From positions 1 through 64,000 of the forward strand of contig CAJNAR010000037.1 in NCBI GenBank assembly GCA_905220665.1: a stretch of 64,000 nt of DNA, read 5' to 3'. Positions 37,451 to 48,249 of the stretch are shown one piece after another (the stretch's first letter is position 1; each line of letters opens with the position of its first letter). A model generated the notes under the pieces. It worked only from the letters and a program-made list of their open reading frames with translations. It did not search any database and was not told the DNA's origin. Source of the DNA: Albugo candida (lineage: Eukaryota > Oomycota > Peronosporomycetes > Albuginales > Albuginaceae). The position numbers and the translations under genes are program-made.

Positions 37451-38167
37451 ATGGTCCGAACTTTTTTCCATCTCGTACTTGGATGGTTTCTATTGATCAC
37501 ACAATCGCACCAGAATGGTTGCTTTGTAGGAGAGGGAACCAAAATCGTATGCAAGTTGGATCAAGAACTCAAACACTCGTGGTCGGTTCAAGAACTCAAA
37601 CACTCGTGGTCGGTTCCAGAACTCAAATACTCGTGCAACCCGCAACCGAAACTTAAGATTGCCACTCTTCAAGATCTCAAGAAAAATGTTCTTGATATAA
37701 GTGCTGCCAATTTAGGTTGCGAAGCAATCTCCGTCACGTTTTTTGGATTAGAAAACTTTACAATATCTCCAGATTTGGTGTATCCACCTGAACCCTTTGT
37801 AACTGTACAATCACGTACATTCGTCTCATTTACCATTATAGGTACGAACTACCCCGATCATATCTCTCTCGATACATGTATAGTAAATCCTCTTGATCTT
37901 ACTAAAACCGAAACAAATATTCCTAACGAATACGCAACGGAAGTTGCAAAAAAGAATAAATTATCCGTAAGCATTGGTGCTATGAAAACTAGCTTGGTTC
38001 TTAATACTGCGCAAGTAAAAGCGAATGCCCAATATGGTGAACTGAAACTAGGGCAGAAGGCGCTGATGCAACTGGGTTTCGTAATCGTAAAATCCATCCA
38101 TTTTGAAGATTGGCATTTGTTGTTTGATAAAGTCAGTATAACAGCTCCAACAGAGACATTAATATAG
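37451..38167 (+). CDS. Secreted protein of unknown function (238 aa), candidate effector
   Basis: ATG 37451 opens a complete ORF of 238 codons. Residues 4-18 (TFFHLVLGWFLLITQ) form a hydrophobic core after one Arg, a good secretion signal, with a cleavage site likely near residues 19-23. Right after it lie three tandem 9-residue units (38-64, QELKHSWSV twice, then a diverged copy). The mature part has Cys at 24, 34 and 62, further Cys downstream, and an N-glycosylation site (NFT). I see no RXLR, CHXC or LFLAK motif. The ORF ends TAG-TAA, but a coding-like stretch (SILTKGRKNNVIVTLYDSYD) follows at once in another frame, and its match survives in copy A, so the C terminus may be truncated. The plus-strand frame and position in the duplication support it as real. 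An effector role is inference. Confidence 0.65.
   Translation: MVRTFFHLVLGWFLLITQSHQNGCFVGEGTKIVCKLDQELKHSWSVQELKHSWSVPELKYSCNPQPKLKIATLQDLKKNVLDISAANLGCEAISVTFFGLENFTISPDLVYPPEPFVTVQSRTFVSFTIIGTNYPDHISLDTCIVNPLDLTKTETNIPNEYATEVAKKNKLSVSIGAMKTSLVLNTAQVKANAQYGELKLGQKALMQLGFVIVKSIHFEDWHLLFDKVSITAPTETLI
37562..37640 (+). repeat. 27-bp tandem repeat in the secreted-protein gene
   Basis: Two identical 27-bp units (37562-37588 and 37589-37615) and a third, diverged one (37616-37640) keep the frame and encode 9 residues each. They lie just after the signal peptide and are absent from the dead copy A. Confidence 0.95.
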
Positions 38168-38302
38168 TAAGCATTCTCACAAAAGGTCGGAAGAATAATG
38201 TAATAGTTACTCTCTACGATTCATACGACTGTAAAGCTTCTCTATCAGGAGTCTATTACTCTTTGATTTCAAATTAGATGACTCAGTTTGAACTAATTTC
38301 AG

Positions 38303-38752
38303 TTGAATTTTAATCGAGGAAACCTCAGCAAAATGCCGGATCACAAACAAGGAGCGTGTGGTAAACTGATAACACTCACAGATCACCATTGCATACATAC
38401 AATGATGCAAGAAGCAGGTTCTAGTCCAAGGCCTAACAGTTACATTTTATTAACTTCTAGTGCGGTCGCTTATCGTCCTTACCCCTACCAAACTCTGACA
38501 TTGGTTCCAACGTTGACGCGTGTGCCACGAAGGTTCAAAACCGATATACAAACCGATCTGTATCAGACACAGCGACAAATCAGACGCTCTCGACTGCTGA
38601 AAAAGCGCACAGCTTTTCGTCCAAATTACGATTTGGCCACAAGCTCCATCATCTATTCTGCTGAACGTTCTGCTTCATACTATCACCACTATTGTACTCT
38701 TTCAATCCCATCGAAACGTCCTCTTTGCGTAATATGTCGTATCAGATATTGA
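38303..38752 (+). pseudogene. Unknown ORF matching 31440-31881 of copy A
   Basis: The 149-codon ORF starts at TTG 38303, just after a TTTCAG that would suit a splice acceptor. The end (RPLCVICRIRY) matches RPLHVICRIEY in the 31534-31881 ORF of copy A, and the DNA around it is clearly homologous. Composition is basic and Tyr-rich. Frames differ between the copies, so coding status is doubtful. It may be untranslated sequence between the secreted-protein and TPR genes. Confidence 0.3.
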
Positions 38753-39419
38753 TATGCTTAGAGAACTCGATCAGAGAATTCAGTTCCCCGTAACCGTACC
38801 TGCATCCAACTCAAATACCACCCCGTAGCAGCAATGCATAAACACTCAACAAAGGAAAAGCATTTCGAATGGAGTGAGTATTGAAGTCGTTAGCTAAAAA
38901 CGCCAGAGCTCATAGATCAAAAGCTAATTGACGCGGCCGTTTCCACGTTCACCAAATCTATATGAAAAGATGCAAGCGGCTAATGGAAGCAAAATCAAAG
39001 CATTTTATCGCCCTCCTGAGTGATGTTCACATAACAGTATCGACGTGGCCTTGAATATTTGACGAAATTGATCGTGGAAACACCTCTAAATGGCCAATGT
39101 CGGGTGGATAGAGCGCAAACCTAAGGTTTTTCCACGAAGGATTGTCGTGCAGCCATGAAGGTTAAGAGTGAGAAGAGCTTTCAGTCACTGAAATAAAGAG
39201 CTCGTTAGACTCCCGTTCCTCTTCCACAAACATCGAGGAACTGTCCGATCGATTTATATGGCCAAAGCGCTTTTCCACAATGAGATGAAGAACACGACAC
39301 AGACGATGTGTTAGGTATCGGTGGCAAACATTTTTGACCAGAGGCTATTGTATCAGGCTCAAATCTCATATCCTTAATCTCAATTGTACCTTCGGTCTCG
39401 TTCACACAAACTCACGTTA

Positions 39420-40300
39420 GTGGAACTGAATGCTTACATCAAAATGGGTCAAGTCGGGACCCGCATCGACGAAGCAGCTCTGGAAAAAGTCGATCATATC
39501 GGTATGCTCTTAGCAAGAGCGGATGTTCTTATTTGATTGGGGAAAAAAGAGAAAGCCAAAGGCTTCAGTGATCGCGGCTCTCAATGTATAGAAAATAAAA
39601 GTACACAACCTCAATTCCTGTAAATTTATTTAGAATCGGACTCTCCTCCCTTTTTATCAGACTCAAGCCATTGAATTCGCTGAGCGCGCGGTATAGGATT
39701 CCACTTTGCTTTTGAGACAAGATGCCGACGATATTCATGTTTTTCGGTTTGAGCCGACACACTGACGCGTTCTTTGCATGCATTTGAATGAAGCAAGCGT
39801 GATTTGGAGACTGCTGAGTGCTGGATTCTCTTGACAGCGACTGGATTCTCGCGATCGGTACGCTGGAAGCTTTCAGTCACAATGTAGCAGAGCGACCATT
39901 TCGGTGATAAATCTTTAGGATGTTACGCCAGACAACATCCCTGCCCTCTTCCTCCGTGGCAAATATAGAAACGTGGGTATCACTACAAGCAATCCCAAGC
40001 CGACTACACGAAATTATCCAGTCGCAGCTCCCCAAGTCGTGAAGAAGTCCTAGTCGATCAATCGAAAGGCTGATTTTCAAAAGAGAAATAACCTCAGGTA
40101 TCGAGATCTCGAGTCTAAAATGAATTTAAAAAGAACGAATGACGGCGCTCGAGGTCTACTTCTTTGTGCTCGTGTTTTACTCGCTTGAACGGCTATGAAG
40201 CATCGCTTCCGGATTACAATCGCATATTAAATCAATTTCGAATCATTCGGACGGAAAATTGAAACACCTAAGTGCTCAAGAAGCATTTCATACGCAAACA
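39420..40300 (+). pseudogene. TPR-type protein remnant, copy B
   Basis: This matches 32380-33290. The reading ALEKVDHIGMLLARADVLI, then TGA at 39534-39536, then LGKKEKAKGFSDRGSQ equals the copy A reading, with the stop at the same codon. Further on, decayed versions of the FLRGxxY and LLxARxLL segments can be seen in shifting frames. More decayed than copy A after 39800. Confidence 0.5.
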
Positions 40301-40485
40301 CAAGAACAAGCAGATAGAGCGATCTACTGGTTATTTTGACATACGATGAATATGTCGATATTAATATCACTGAAAATAAAGAAGCAATCCAGACAACGTT
40401 AGATTCTCCAAGACGCATTCTCGACTGAAAAGTCTGAGAAACTCTTCGATCCGATCGCACCGCCTACGTCAAGAGAGCATTTCAG

Positions 40486-43078
40486 TGTTTATAATTTATT
40501 GAAATATCAAAAAGTGCTTGCTGGAGCACCCAAGCGCAATTCTTATGGCAGACGTGGCAGATATCGATCTATTTGCTAATTCTACAAAAAGTGCTGTGTG
40601 GTAGCACAGGAGAGTCTCAGACACTTTTAATTAGTTGCTTGGAACAAAATAATCCTAGACTGAAAAACGACGGCTACAAGTGGATAGTTTCTACTGAAGG
40701 CATCGATGGTACATTATTATTCGTTCATGTAGCTACAAACACATGGGAAAGTATACCATCAGTGAGCAACATGCTTGAGCGGGATCACCTGGCCAAGTAA
40801 CAGTACATCAGACTAATCTTCCGCTTGGATCTGAACAACTGATCAGATATTGAGGGAATGAAGCAAAAAAGAAGCCATAGTGTGTTTTAGGGCACGAGAA
40901 CGCTTTCTTTATTACGTGAATTATGTGTCAAAACAAACGCCGCAGGAGGGTTTGATGAATAATATGTGGAGTGAGTCTTCTATATGCAATAAACTGTATA
41001 GAAATTGAATTTTTTTAGATTCGTGTCTTAGGGATGAATGTGCCATGGTACAACAACTTTGCCATTGAAGGATGTGTGTACATTTGTTCAACTAGAAACT
41101 GTCGACAATATTGAAACTGTCTGGCGAGATGCCTGAGCTGATGGGATTAATCTTCGAGAAGATTTGCTAATTCACTTCATCAGATCGCAGCAAGGGATCA
41201 GACTAAAACAGAACCATACCTCCTGACAATGAAGTCCCGTTTTCTAACAAGAACTAAAGCATTTTCTGGAAAGGCTTGCTCAAAGCTGAGAAAGTATGGT
41301 TACTTGGGACAGTCTACATCTGAGCCATGAAGAAACGACCATGTTATCTTTGAGTTTATTCACAGATCTAGAGATACACGTCACAACTCGTAAATGCCAT
41401 AGCCAAAGTGGTTGCATTGAATCCAGTAAAGATTGTACGCCAGACAGCATTCTGTGAATAGTTTGGCTTTATTACTGACTGAATAAAAACGGGCACCTGC
41501 TGGACAAAACAAGGATGATGTATCGCACCTCAGTCCTGGCTGCTTTCGTGTAAAGCACAAACATGAAAAAGCCCCCGGCTGTCTGAAATGTTTTTGAGGC
41601 ATCAAAACTTGGGAACCATCGCGACACCCTTCCCTGATCTCACTTACAGAAGATTTGAAAGCTGGGAAAGAGTTGAGATGATTCCTCAAGGACACCTCTG
41701 AACGCGAAGATTTGCAGCTCTTGCCCGGCATTTTGTGCCTCGATGAAGCGGATCGCAAATAGGTTGCTTTCGACTTGAATCAGGTTTCAATCAAAGACTA
41801 ATTATGTGTCATTCACCGAATTAGGTGAATCCAAGGCGTCAAGGATGCAATTGTTACGGTCATCAGGTGGAAGAAAAACGATCCTAACGATCAGGTTGAA
41901 GTAGCATATTTTTACAGAATGCTTCATCTGTCTCGCACCCTAGCGCAAAGCTTGGCTCGTATACTTGATAAAGCGATTTTTATGGATGTTGAATTCTAAA
42001 CTGCTATCAAACTGAAAGGAATGCGCTAATAAGGGTAGATTGTGGGTTGGGGTATTCATATAATCATTATCTTCAGCAAAGAACCAGTCCTTAATGCGAC
42101 AGATTACTTGGGGCTATCGAACAAACGGAAGCATGAGAGCCCAAAGAGAAAGACGAATCAGATTGAATGATTATTTGATACCAAAGTTGCAAACCCAACG
42201 CTTTGTTTGATTGACACAAAAGGCTCTCTGAAGACAGTAACGAGAGGAATGAAAAATGGTTTAATTACATTATTTATACGAGTTGGGTGCTTTCATCTGC
42301 GCATCAACTTGTAAACTTTATGACGGCCACTACCCATTGTATGACATGACCTGCCATGTCCGATGATTATGTGTTTATGTGTGTGTGGGGTGAAAATATC
42401 ACAGCGATATATACTCCCATTGTCGTTGATGATGATATTTTCCAGGTTGATGTCACATTGTACGATATTTCCGTCGTAGAATACTGTTGAATGGCGAAAA
42501 AATGTCCTGACTGTATACCTTGCATATCAAGTCTTCTCTGTCTAATTACTGCATACTGCCTGACTTTACGAAATGATCACTGATAAGCCAAACCGAATTT
42601 AGAAGTACAAAGGGCCCCACTCGTTTACTACACTCCTCAAATCGAAAAATACTTCAATACTTGCGCATAAAAATGCCTTCCCTTCATTGCTTTCCCTTTG
42701 TTGGATCTCGGATTTATTACTTACTCTTGAATTGCTGTTTCCGTGGCTGTTAAGTGTTCAATGATGAAGATATAGTTGGGAATCGTACATGACAAAGCCA
42801 GAATCCAGTTCTACCATTTGATTTGTAAAGCGATGGTGCTGCAACTATTGGAAAGTAAAGACTCCACATTGCCATCCGCCAGGCGTTTTGGAGAAAATAT
42901 CCAAGGATCCAAATAGTGGTTTCGTATGCCTTCCGCTGGGACTGTACCAACGCGGTGGCTTCGTAATCAAGGTGGCCATAGAAAGAGAAACTAACAGTCA
43001 TGAATAATATACCTCCTTCTATTTTTACCACCTTTCAGTGAAAAAACTTCTTATTCCGGGCGGTATTTACGACTGGTA
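40486..43078. other. Mostly empty; one doubtful ORF and a weak paralogous motif
   Basis: ORF 40573-40800 (75 codons, TTG start) reads IVSTEGIDGTLLFVHVATNTWES but has no recognised family. Near 42930-42985 the plus strand reads PSAGTVPTRWLRNQ, resembling PSVGADPARWFCSN at 52075-52130. The rest has only short ORFs. Confidence 0.45.
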
Positions 43079-44280
43079 ATGAGCCCAACACCTATGGCAC
43101 AAGTTTCTCGAGATCAACTACAAGCGCTAACCACGACTCACATCAACAACGATGGAGCCAGTACGCTTTTATGTGCTAATGAGAACATGGGAAGGCTACT
43201 GAACACGATCACTGAACAGAAAGGTAACATTGAAGCTCACCTCAATAGACTTGAATCTCGGAGACTCTAGGAGGACCAAGCTTCGGTCGTGTCCGCCGGA
43301 AGCAGCACTTTTCGCGTTTATGCGGAGACGCGCCGGACTTGGCCGGAATATGACGATATCCTCTCTTGACGACGAGTAGATACGGAGTCCAGCGCGACAT
43401 CACGCTTCAGGAAAGGGGCATCAGCGATTGCGTGATGAAGGTGGCAGACAAGGAGCACCCATGTAGCCACCAACGGGTCCATCATACAGGCTAGTTCCAG
43501 CACCGTCGTACTTTGCACCGCAAAGACCCCTGCAGATAAGGGAGCTGAAGCTTGCCATCACAAATCTAGACGACAATGAAATGTACCCAGGCCTCGGGAG
43601 GGTTTGGACCCTGGGAAAAACGGTTTCTGCGGAAGGTCAAGATAGCTGAAGACCTCTGTGGGTGCATGTGCACGGAAGAAACAAAGGTGGAATTTCTCGG
43701 TCTACATCTATCCGGTAAAGCTGTACAGCACTTTCACAACCAGGTAGACATCTGATACGAGGAAAACCCTCAAATTTAGTTCTCAATGGACCGACTGAAC
43801 ACCAAGTTCGGTCCGCGAATTTCGAAGTCACAAACGTTCAAGCTTTTCGCATCGAAGAAAAAGGAGACTGTATCGTGGAATGGTCACATGCTGTACCTGA
43901 TGGCTTTGAGTGATGCTATCGGTGGTGCTCACGATCAAGTTCTCGAAAATAATGCCAAGTTTGCCAGCTCTTCGAGTGACTTTCAGGGCATGTTTATTGG
44001 CACGACTAAGTCCTTATCGTGAGGAGTACTTACGACATGGTCCATTTTGCGCAGCTAAATGATCCAAGAAATCGTCTGAGAAGCAAGCCAACAGTGGCCG
44101 CTCTTAATGGCACTGATGTTGAACAACTTAGAAAAAGTAGGAGCGCCAAAGGAGAAATCCAGGTGCCTGCTTCAAGTGTGGAAAGAAGGTCATTACAAAC
44201 GCGACTGCAAGCAAGAAGTGAAGAAGAAATTTTCGCTGGCAGTTGCAGAAAATGTCGAAGCCACATGGCAATAGATTTTC
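43079..44280 (+). pseudogene. Copia gag with CCHC zinc knuckle
   Basis: ATG 43079 gives 63 codons (SPTPMAQVSRDQ...), then a stop. A later frame reads as the copia capsid region: KLAITNLDDNEMYPG (about 43550), VEFLGLHLSGKAVQHF (about 43690), MDRLNTKFG (43786) and SWNGHMLYLMALSDAIGG. Near 44165 the words CFKCG and, after a one-base shift, GHYKRDC form the RNA-binding zinc knuckle. It would build the virus-like particle. Confidence 0.8.
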
Positions 44281-44700
44281 GATAGTGGATCGAGTCGTCA
44301 TCTAGTTACGACACCATCACAACTCGACAATACAAAAGAACGCGATGAAGAATGCCTGATTCCAAATAGAGAGAGTCTGAAAATCCAGCTCAAAGGAAAC
44401 TCTGACTTAGTAGCACGCGTCGATGGTGATCTTCGATGCATCAAACTTAGCGACGTGTAATACTCGGCAGATCTTTCGTGGAATATACTTTCGTATGGAA
44501 GAATCGAAGAAAATTCTTATGACCTTCGTTATGATGGACGCACGCGTTCAATGGTCCGACGCAGCGACGGTTTTAAGATCTCCGATGTTGACAAGAACAA
44601 CAATGAAGAATAGGTGTTACGTGTTACAATCCCCGATGCACAAGCGTGAAGGCTACTGGATTTTCACTTTTGATTTGCACATCTGGCTTATGACACCATT
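44270..44700 (+). pseudogene. Copia protease region
   Basis: IFDSGSSRHLVTTPSQL starts at about 44275, with DSGS the aspartic protease active site. A TAG lies just before it. The frame continues past LKGNSDLVARVDGDL to LSWNILSYGRI (about 44480), the position of the family's NLLSVGRL. It would cut the polyprotein. Confidence 0.82.
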
Positions 44701-44749
44701 GAGAGAACGGCTAACGACCCAGAGAGCGGCATAATTCTTACGAATGAAG

Positions 44750-45400
44750 AAAGTTCAGCGTGATAACATGCGCGCTGGCGCGTAATAAACAGTCGACCAA
44801 AGACACTGGAATAAATTCTCCTATCGACCGATTATGTGTCGTTATCTGTAGCGATATCAAGGGTCCAATCACTTCAATAGACAGCTGTGAAAAAAGATAC
44901 CTTATCAATTTCGTGGATAACAAAAGCAAATACTGCCGTGCGGTTCTGGCGAAACGAAGGACAAGGCGACCAAGTCATTCGAGAACTTCCTCTTATACTT
45001 TGAGAAGCGCTTTGATTGTAGGATTTACTGCCTACGCACCGATGGTGAAGGCGAGTACAGGGTCATCGACCCGTTTTGTGAAAAATCCGGAGTGCGACTT
45101 CAGGTGTCGGAAGCGGGGAACCAAGCGTCGAACGGTAAGGCGGAGATTCTGCATCGGACAGAAATGAACATGGTGCGCTCCATGAGTTTTGGATCAGGGG
45201 TGCTATTGAGTTTTTGGGATGACGCTGCAGAATATGCGTCCTACATTCTCAACCGCAGACCGACGATAGGAAATGAGAATCGTGCTTCGCCGATTGAAGT
45301 TCTGACGGGTTCCAGCCCAAAGCTGACGGATATTGTTATTTTTGGCTCTCCGTGCACCGCAATCCAGAAACCGAAATACAAGAACCTCGATCAACTTTAA
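44750..45400 (+). pseudogene. Copia integrase
   Basis: VVICSDIKGPITS then YLINFVDNKSKYCRAVLAK (frame 3, 44830-44950) carries the first Asp. After a frameshift at about 44955, FENFLLYFEKRFDCRIYCLRTDGEGEY gives the second Asp, and NGKAEILHRTEMNMVRSM (Glu at 45143) the third acidic residue, with 33 residues between the last two. Then FWDDAAEYASYILNRRPT and PIEVLTGSSPKLTDIVIFGS are the typical copia C-terminal core. The last part (45092-45400) is an uninterrupted ORF opening at GTG. Confidence 0.9.
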
Positions 45401-45599
45401 GAGTGCAATTTATGATTGGCAAGAGCGACGTAATAAAAGGGTAGAGTGCTGTTTACCAAGGATCGCGTAGTGCGAACAACGCAGCATGTCTGAAATATTA
45501 AGACCCTAAGCGATGATGCAAACGCGCAGCTTGTTCGTCTAACAAATAAAGACAACGCGGAAGAAGCTAACAACAAGAAGACCGCTTATCCTCTTGACA

Positions 45600-46860
45600 T
45601 GAGTGTCGAATCAGCATCTGAGATGGACGCTTTATGTAACATACAGACAGAAACAACCAGCGATGTTTGCATGTCGGGTGGATCTGCGAGTGGTAACGAA
45701 AAACTTCAAGAATCAGGGCAAGCGTGGCGGAAGAACAAGTAATCTGAACAAAGCTACAGTCAATCAGCCAGAAGTGAAGATGAGGAAGAGATTCAATGAA
45801 ACAAAGATCCCACCACGCGAGATTAGAGGTGCTGTTTATCGTGCGGATCCGAAGAATTGGAGAGAAGTCATGAATAGTGACAAGTTTGTGGAGTGGGAAG
45901 GCGCTGCGGAGTCGGAGGTAGATTCTCTAAAGGCCAACGACACGTGGAAAATGGTAACGCACGGATGAAATGCGCCCTGTTCACGCAAAGGGGGTGTGCA
46001 AGAAAAAATACAGATGCTAGGGGGAACGTCTAGCGCTACAAATCCAGCATGGTGGCGTGTAGAATGAACACTCCTTCGGTAAAAACTATACACTAACATT
46101 CGCCGCCGTGATGGACATGAAGACTCGGAAGGTTATCCTTGCACTTTCCGAGATATGTGGTGTATCGGCGCGTCATGGGACATGCCTAATGCGTATATTA
46201 AGGCCTCTACTAAACCGGATCTGGGCATTTACTCATAAGTTCCACAAGGAATGAAAGTAAGTGAGAAGAAGCTACACCGTTTGTGGTGCTTCAACTCTAG
46301 CCCAGCCTTAATAGATTAAAGAAGCTGGAAGCCTCTGGGTGCAACTTCTACATTCAGAACTACTTCGTGTTGGGTTCGTACAATGTGTCGCAGACTCGTG
46401 CCTCTACTTCAAATGATGTCACGATGGAAAGACTGTCGTCGTAGTATATGTTGACGATTAGCTCGTGACTGGGATATCGAAGATTCGAGTGGATGATGTG
46501 TTTTACAATTGGCAACGCTACAGATCAAGGACTTGGGCGTCGTTAGCAAGTTTCTAGGGATGCGGCTTACTCATTCTCCAGAATTTGGTTATAAAATTGA
46601 CCAAGAACAAATGGTAGATGAGCTAATACCTAAGTTCGGCCTACAAGATGCACACCAAGTGATGAACCCCCTATGGGCTAGAATATGATAATGACATGCG
46701 AGAAGCCAACCCGATCTTGCCCGCGGATGGGCTAGTCGAATCAGCATCACTAGAACACTCTCAAATGAGCTCTTGAAGAAGCTGCGTATACTACTAGAAA
46801 GACCATCTATCTAAATCAGATTGGTTGATATACCGAGCGTAAAGCACTAATGCACCGAGC
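45600..46860 (+). pseudogene. Copia reverse transcriptase
   Basis: PKNWREVMNSDKFVEWEGAAESEVDSL with NDTWKMV (45850-45955) opens the domain. Later words are NYTLTFAAVMDMK (about 46085), AYIKAS (about 46195) and PQGMKVS (about 46240). VVYVDD (46444-46458) is the catalytic YVDD box, followed at once by TAG 46459-46461. KDLGVVSKFLGMRLTHSPEFGYKIDQEQ (46525-46610) is the copia post-catalytic signature. Confidence 0.9.
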
Positions 46861-47215
46861 TACGCGTCGCGTCCATGCTCCTACGGTATGCGACTGGCAA
46901 TTGATCAAAATAAGTACCAGTTATTTGAAAGGAACCAAGAACGTCAATTTTCAGCTTGGCCAGAAATAGGCTCAGCAAATCATTTCTGTGCACCTTTCAA
47001 GCGCAAGCGATGCGGACATTTGAGGGAATAAGATTACCCGCAAGTCGGTATGCGGAGGGATCTTTCGTGTGGGTGACATGATAGTAGTCTAGATGTGCCG
47101 GAAGAAAGCATAAAATCGCTATCAATTCTGGAAGCGGAGTTCATGTCAGCTTCACATGCCGGTCAACAGCTCCTGGGATTATGCGACCTAACTGTTTGTT
47201 GAGTTTCCCATTTCA
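46860..47215 (+). pseudogene. Copia RNase H end
   Basis: Sequence parallel to 5945-6240: ATRRAHAPTVCDWQLIKI then YLKGTKNVNFQLGQK (about 46860-46970), and after stops EAEFMSASH in shifted frame (about 47135-47160). The family's last segment (DNQAAI onward) is missing, cut off at about 47220, where the minus-strand LINE remnant begins. Confidence 0.82.
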
Positions 47216-47228
47216 TTGAACTGAAAGG

Positions 47229-47895
47229 AGTCCGACGACGAGGGAGTTCCTCAAATCCGTCCTCTTCCTTTAGCTCTAAAAAGAAAGCTTCGTTGGTAAG
47301 AAAAGACGTTGACTAGTGTAGCTTCACCGATTGATGGAAAATTGGACTTCTCATTTTGCGTCAAACCACTGCTGTGGCAAAGTGTACCCAGCGGCGAACG
47401 CAAGATGTGCAGCAACACATTCGTGTGAAGGAGACGATAGTGGTGAGTTGAAATCCACAACACTGGGTGATCAGTAACGTACTGGATCCATTGGTCGATG
47501 TGGTATGCTGTTGGCGCCTTGCACATAGACATAAGATCAAAAAACGAGAGCGAGTTTGTTGCTAGTGTCAATTTCTCTTTTTTAGCTGATGCAGTCTAAC
47601 CATTGCTCACCGTGAGAGCAGACTTGGTATAAATGCCAAGACGGAACCACTGACTTTCATCGCCCACTTGTGCTGAACGTGATATCTGAGTTTGGCTCGG
47701 ATGCTGCCAGTATACGATTTACTGTCTGTTACCGCACCACATGCTCCAATCATGGGCCATTGAACATCATGCAACGATTGAGCACTTCATGCAGTGAAAT
47801 CGGATATTTCAAAGCAAATTGGGGAATACTGTCTCTGGATTACGTGTATTTAGCATGTTTACTTGCTTTCTCAGCACAAGCATCCTGTTTCAATA
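47229..47895 (-). pseudogene. LINE ORF1 fragment, opposite strand
   Basis: Minus ORF 47571-47251 matches residues 225-310 of the LINE ORF1 at 424-1437: MCKAPTAYHIDQWIQYVTDHPVLW against MCTAPTFYTNHHWVQYLTDGPVIW, then LLHTNV against LLPTNV. Going upstream on the minus strand, stop-broken readings YPISLHEVLNRCM, NRILAASEPNSDITFST and DACAEKASK match HPITMNGVLLACM, NRVLATHNLGEDVTFAT and DACIPHVRK. So at least 665 bases are homologous. It belongs to the same or a closely related LINE family. Confidence 0.82.
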
Positions 47896-48249
47896 ACGTA
47901 TCATTCTAAAAGGAGATTGACCGGATTTCAAATCTTGAATCATAGATTCACCACTAACCACTTCTGCCATACTAGTCGGACGATTGTCTTTCTTTATCCG
48001 GATATGATTATTTTTGATCAAGTGAGAAGATTCTTTGCAATTGGGATGATAGCTATCCACCACAAGTTTGGATGGTTATATTTGGTACCTCTTTAATAAG
48101 TCGTTTCTTATTGTAAAATCTATTTTTACATTGTCTGCGTCGATAGAATTAAGAACATTGAAATATTTGCTCGTAGCCAAAACCATCCAACTTTTTCAGA
48201 GAAGCATTTCTTAATACCCTTTGAACGAGATAGATTGATCGGTTGCGCT

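Larger units (their letters stand above)
36960..40485 (+). repeat. Segmental duplication, copy B
   Basis: This is the second copy of the unit at 29970-33410, about 7 kb away, in direct orientation. It holds the only intact secreted-protein ORF, then a region matching 31440-31880, then the TPR remnant. Similarity drops sharply at about 40485, next to ACCGCCTACGTCAAGAGAGCA. Upstream of 36960, matches fade except for an acidic minus-strand coding flavour. Confidence 0.88.
43079..47215 (+). mobile_element. Ty1/copia retrotransposon, gag to RNase H, decayed, LTRs not found
   Basis: Gag, protease, integrase, RT and RNase H follow on the plus strand in copia order (integrase before RT), over 4.1 kb. 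Every domain has a stop or frameshift, so the element is dead. I found no flanking LTR pair; the 3' side runs into a minus-strand LINE ORF1 remnant at about 47229, which may have replaced the 3' end. The RNase H matches the fragment at 5945-6516. Confidence 0.92.

Noticed and set aside
38167..38302. Intron GTAAGC...TTTCAG joining the secreted-protein gene to the 38303 ORF
   Set aside because: Joining at these sites gives an immediate stop (TAT TGA), and the intervening sequence itself is conserved as coding-like peptide in the other copy.
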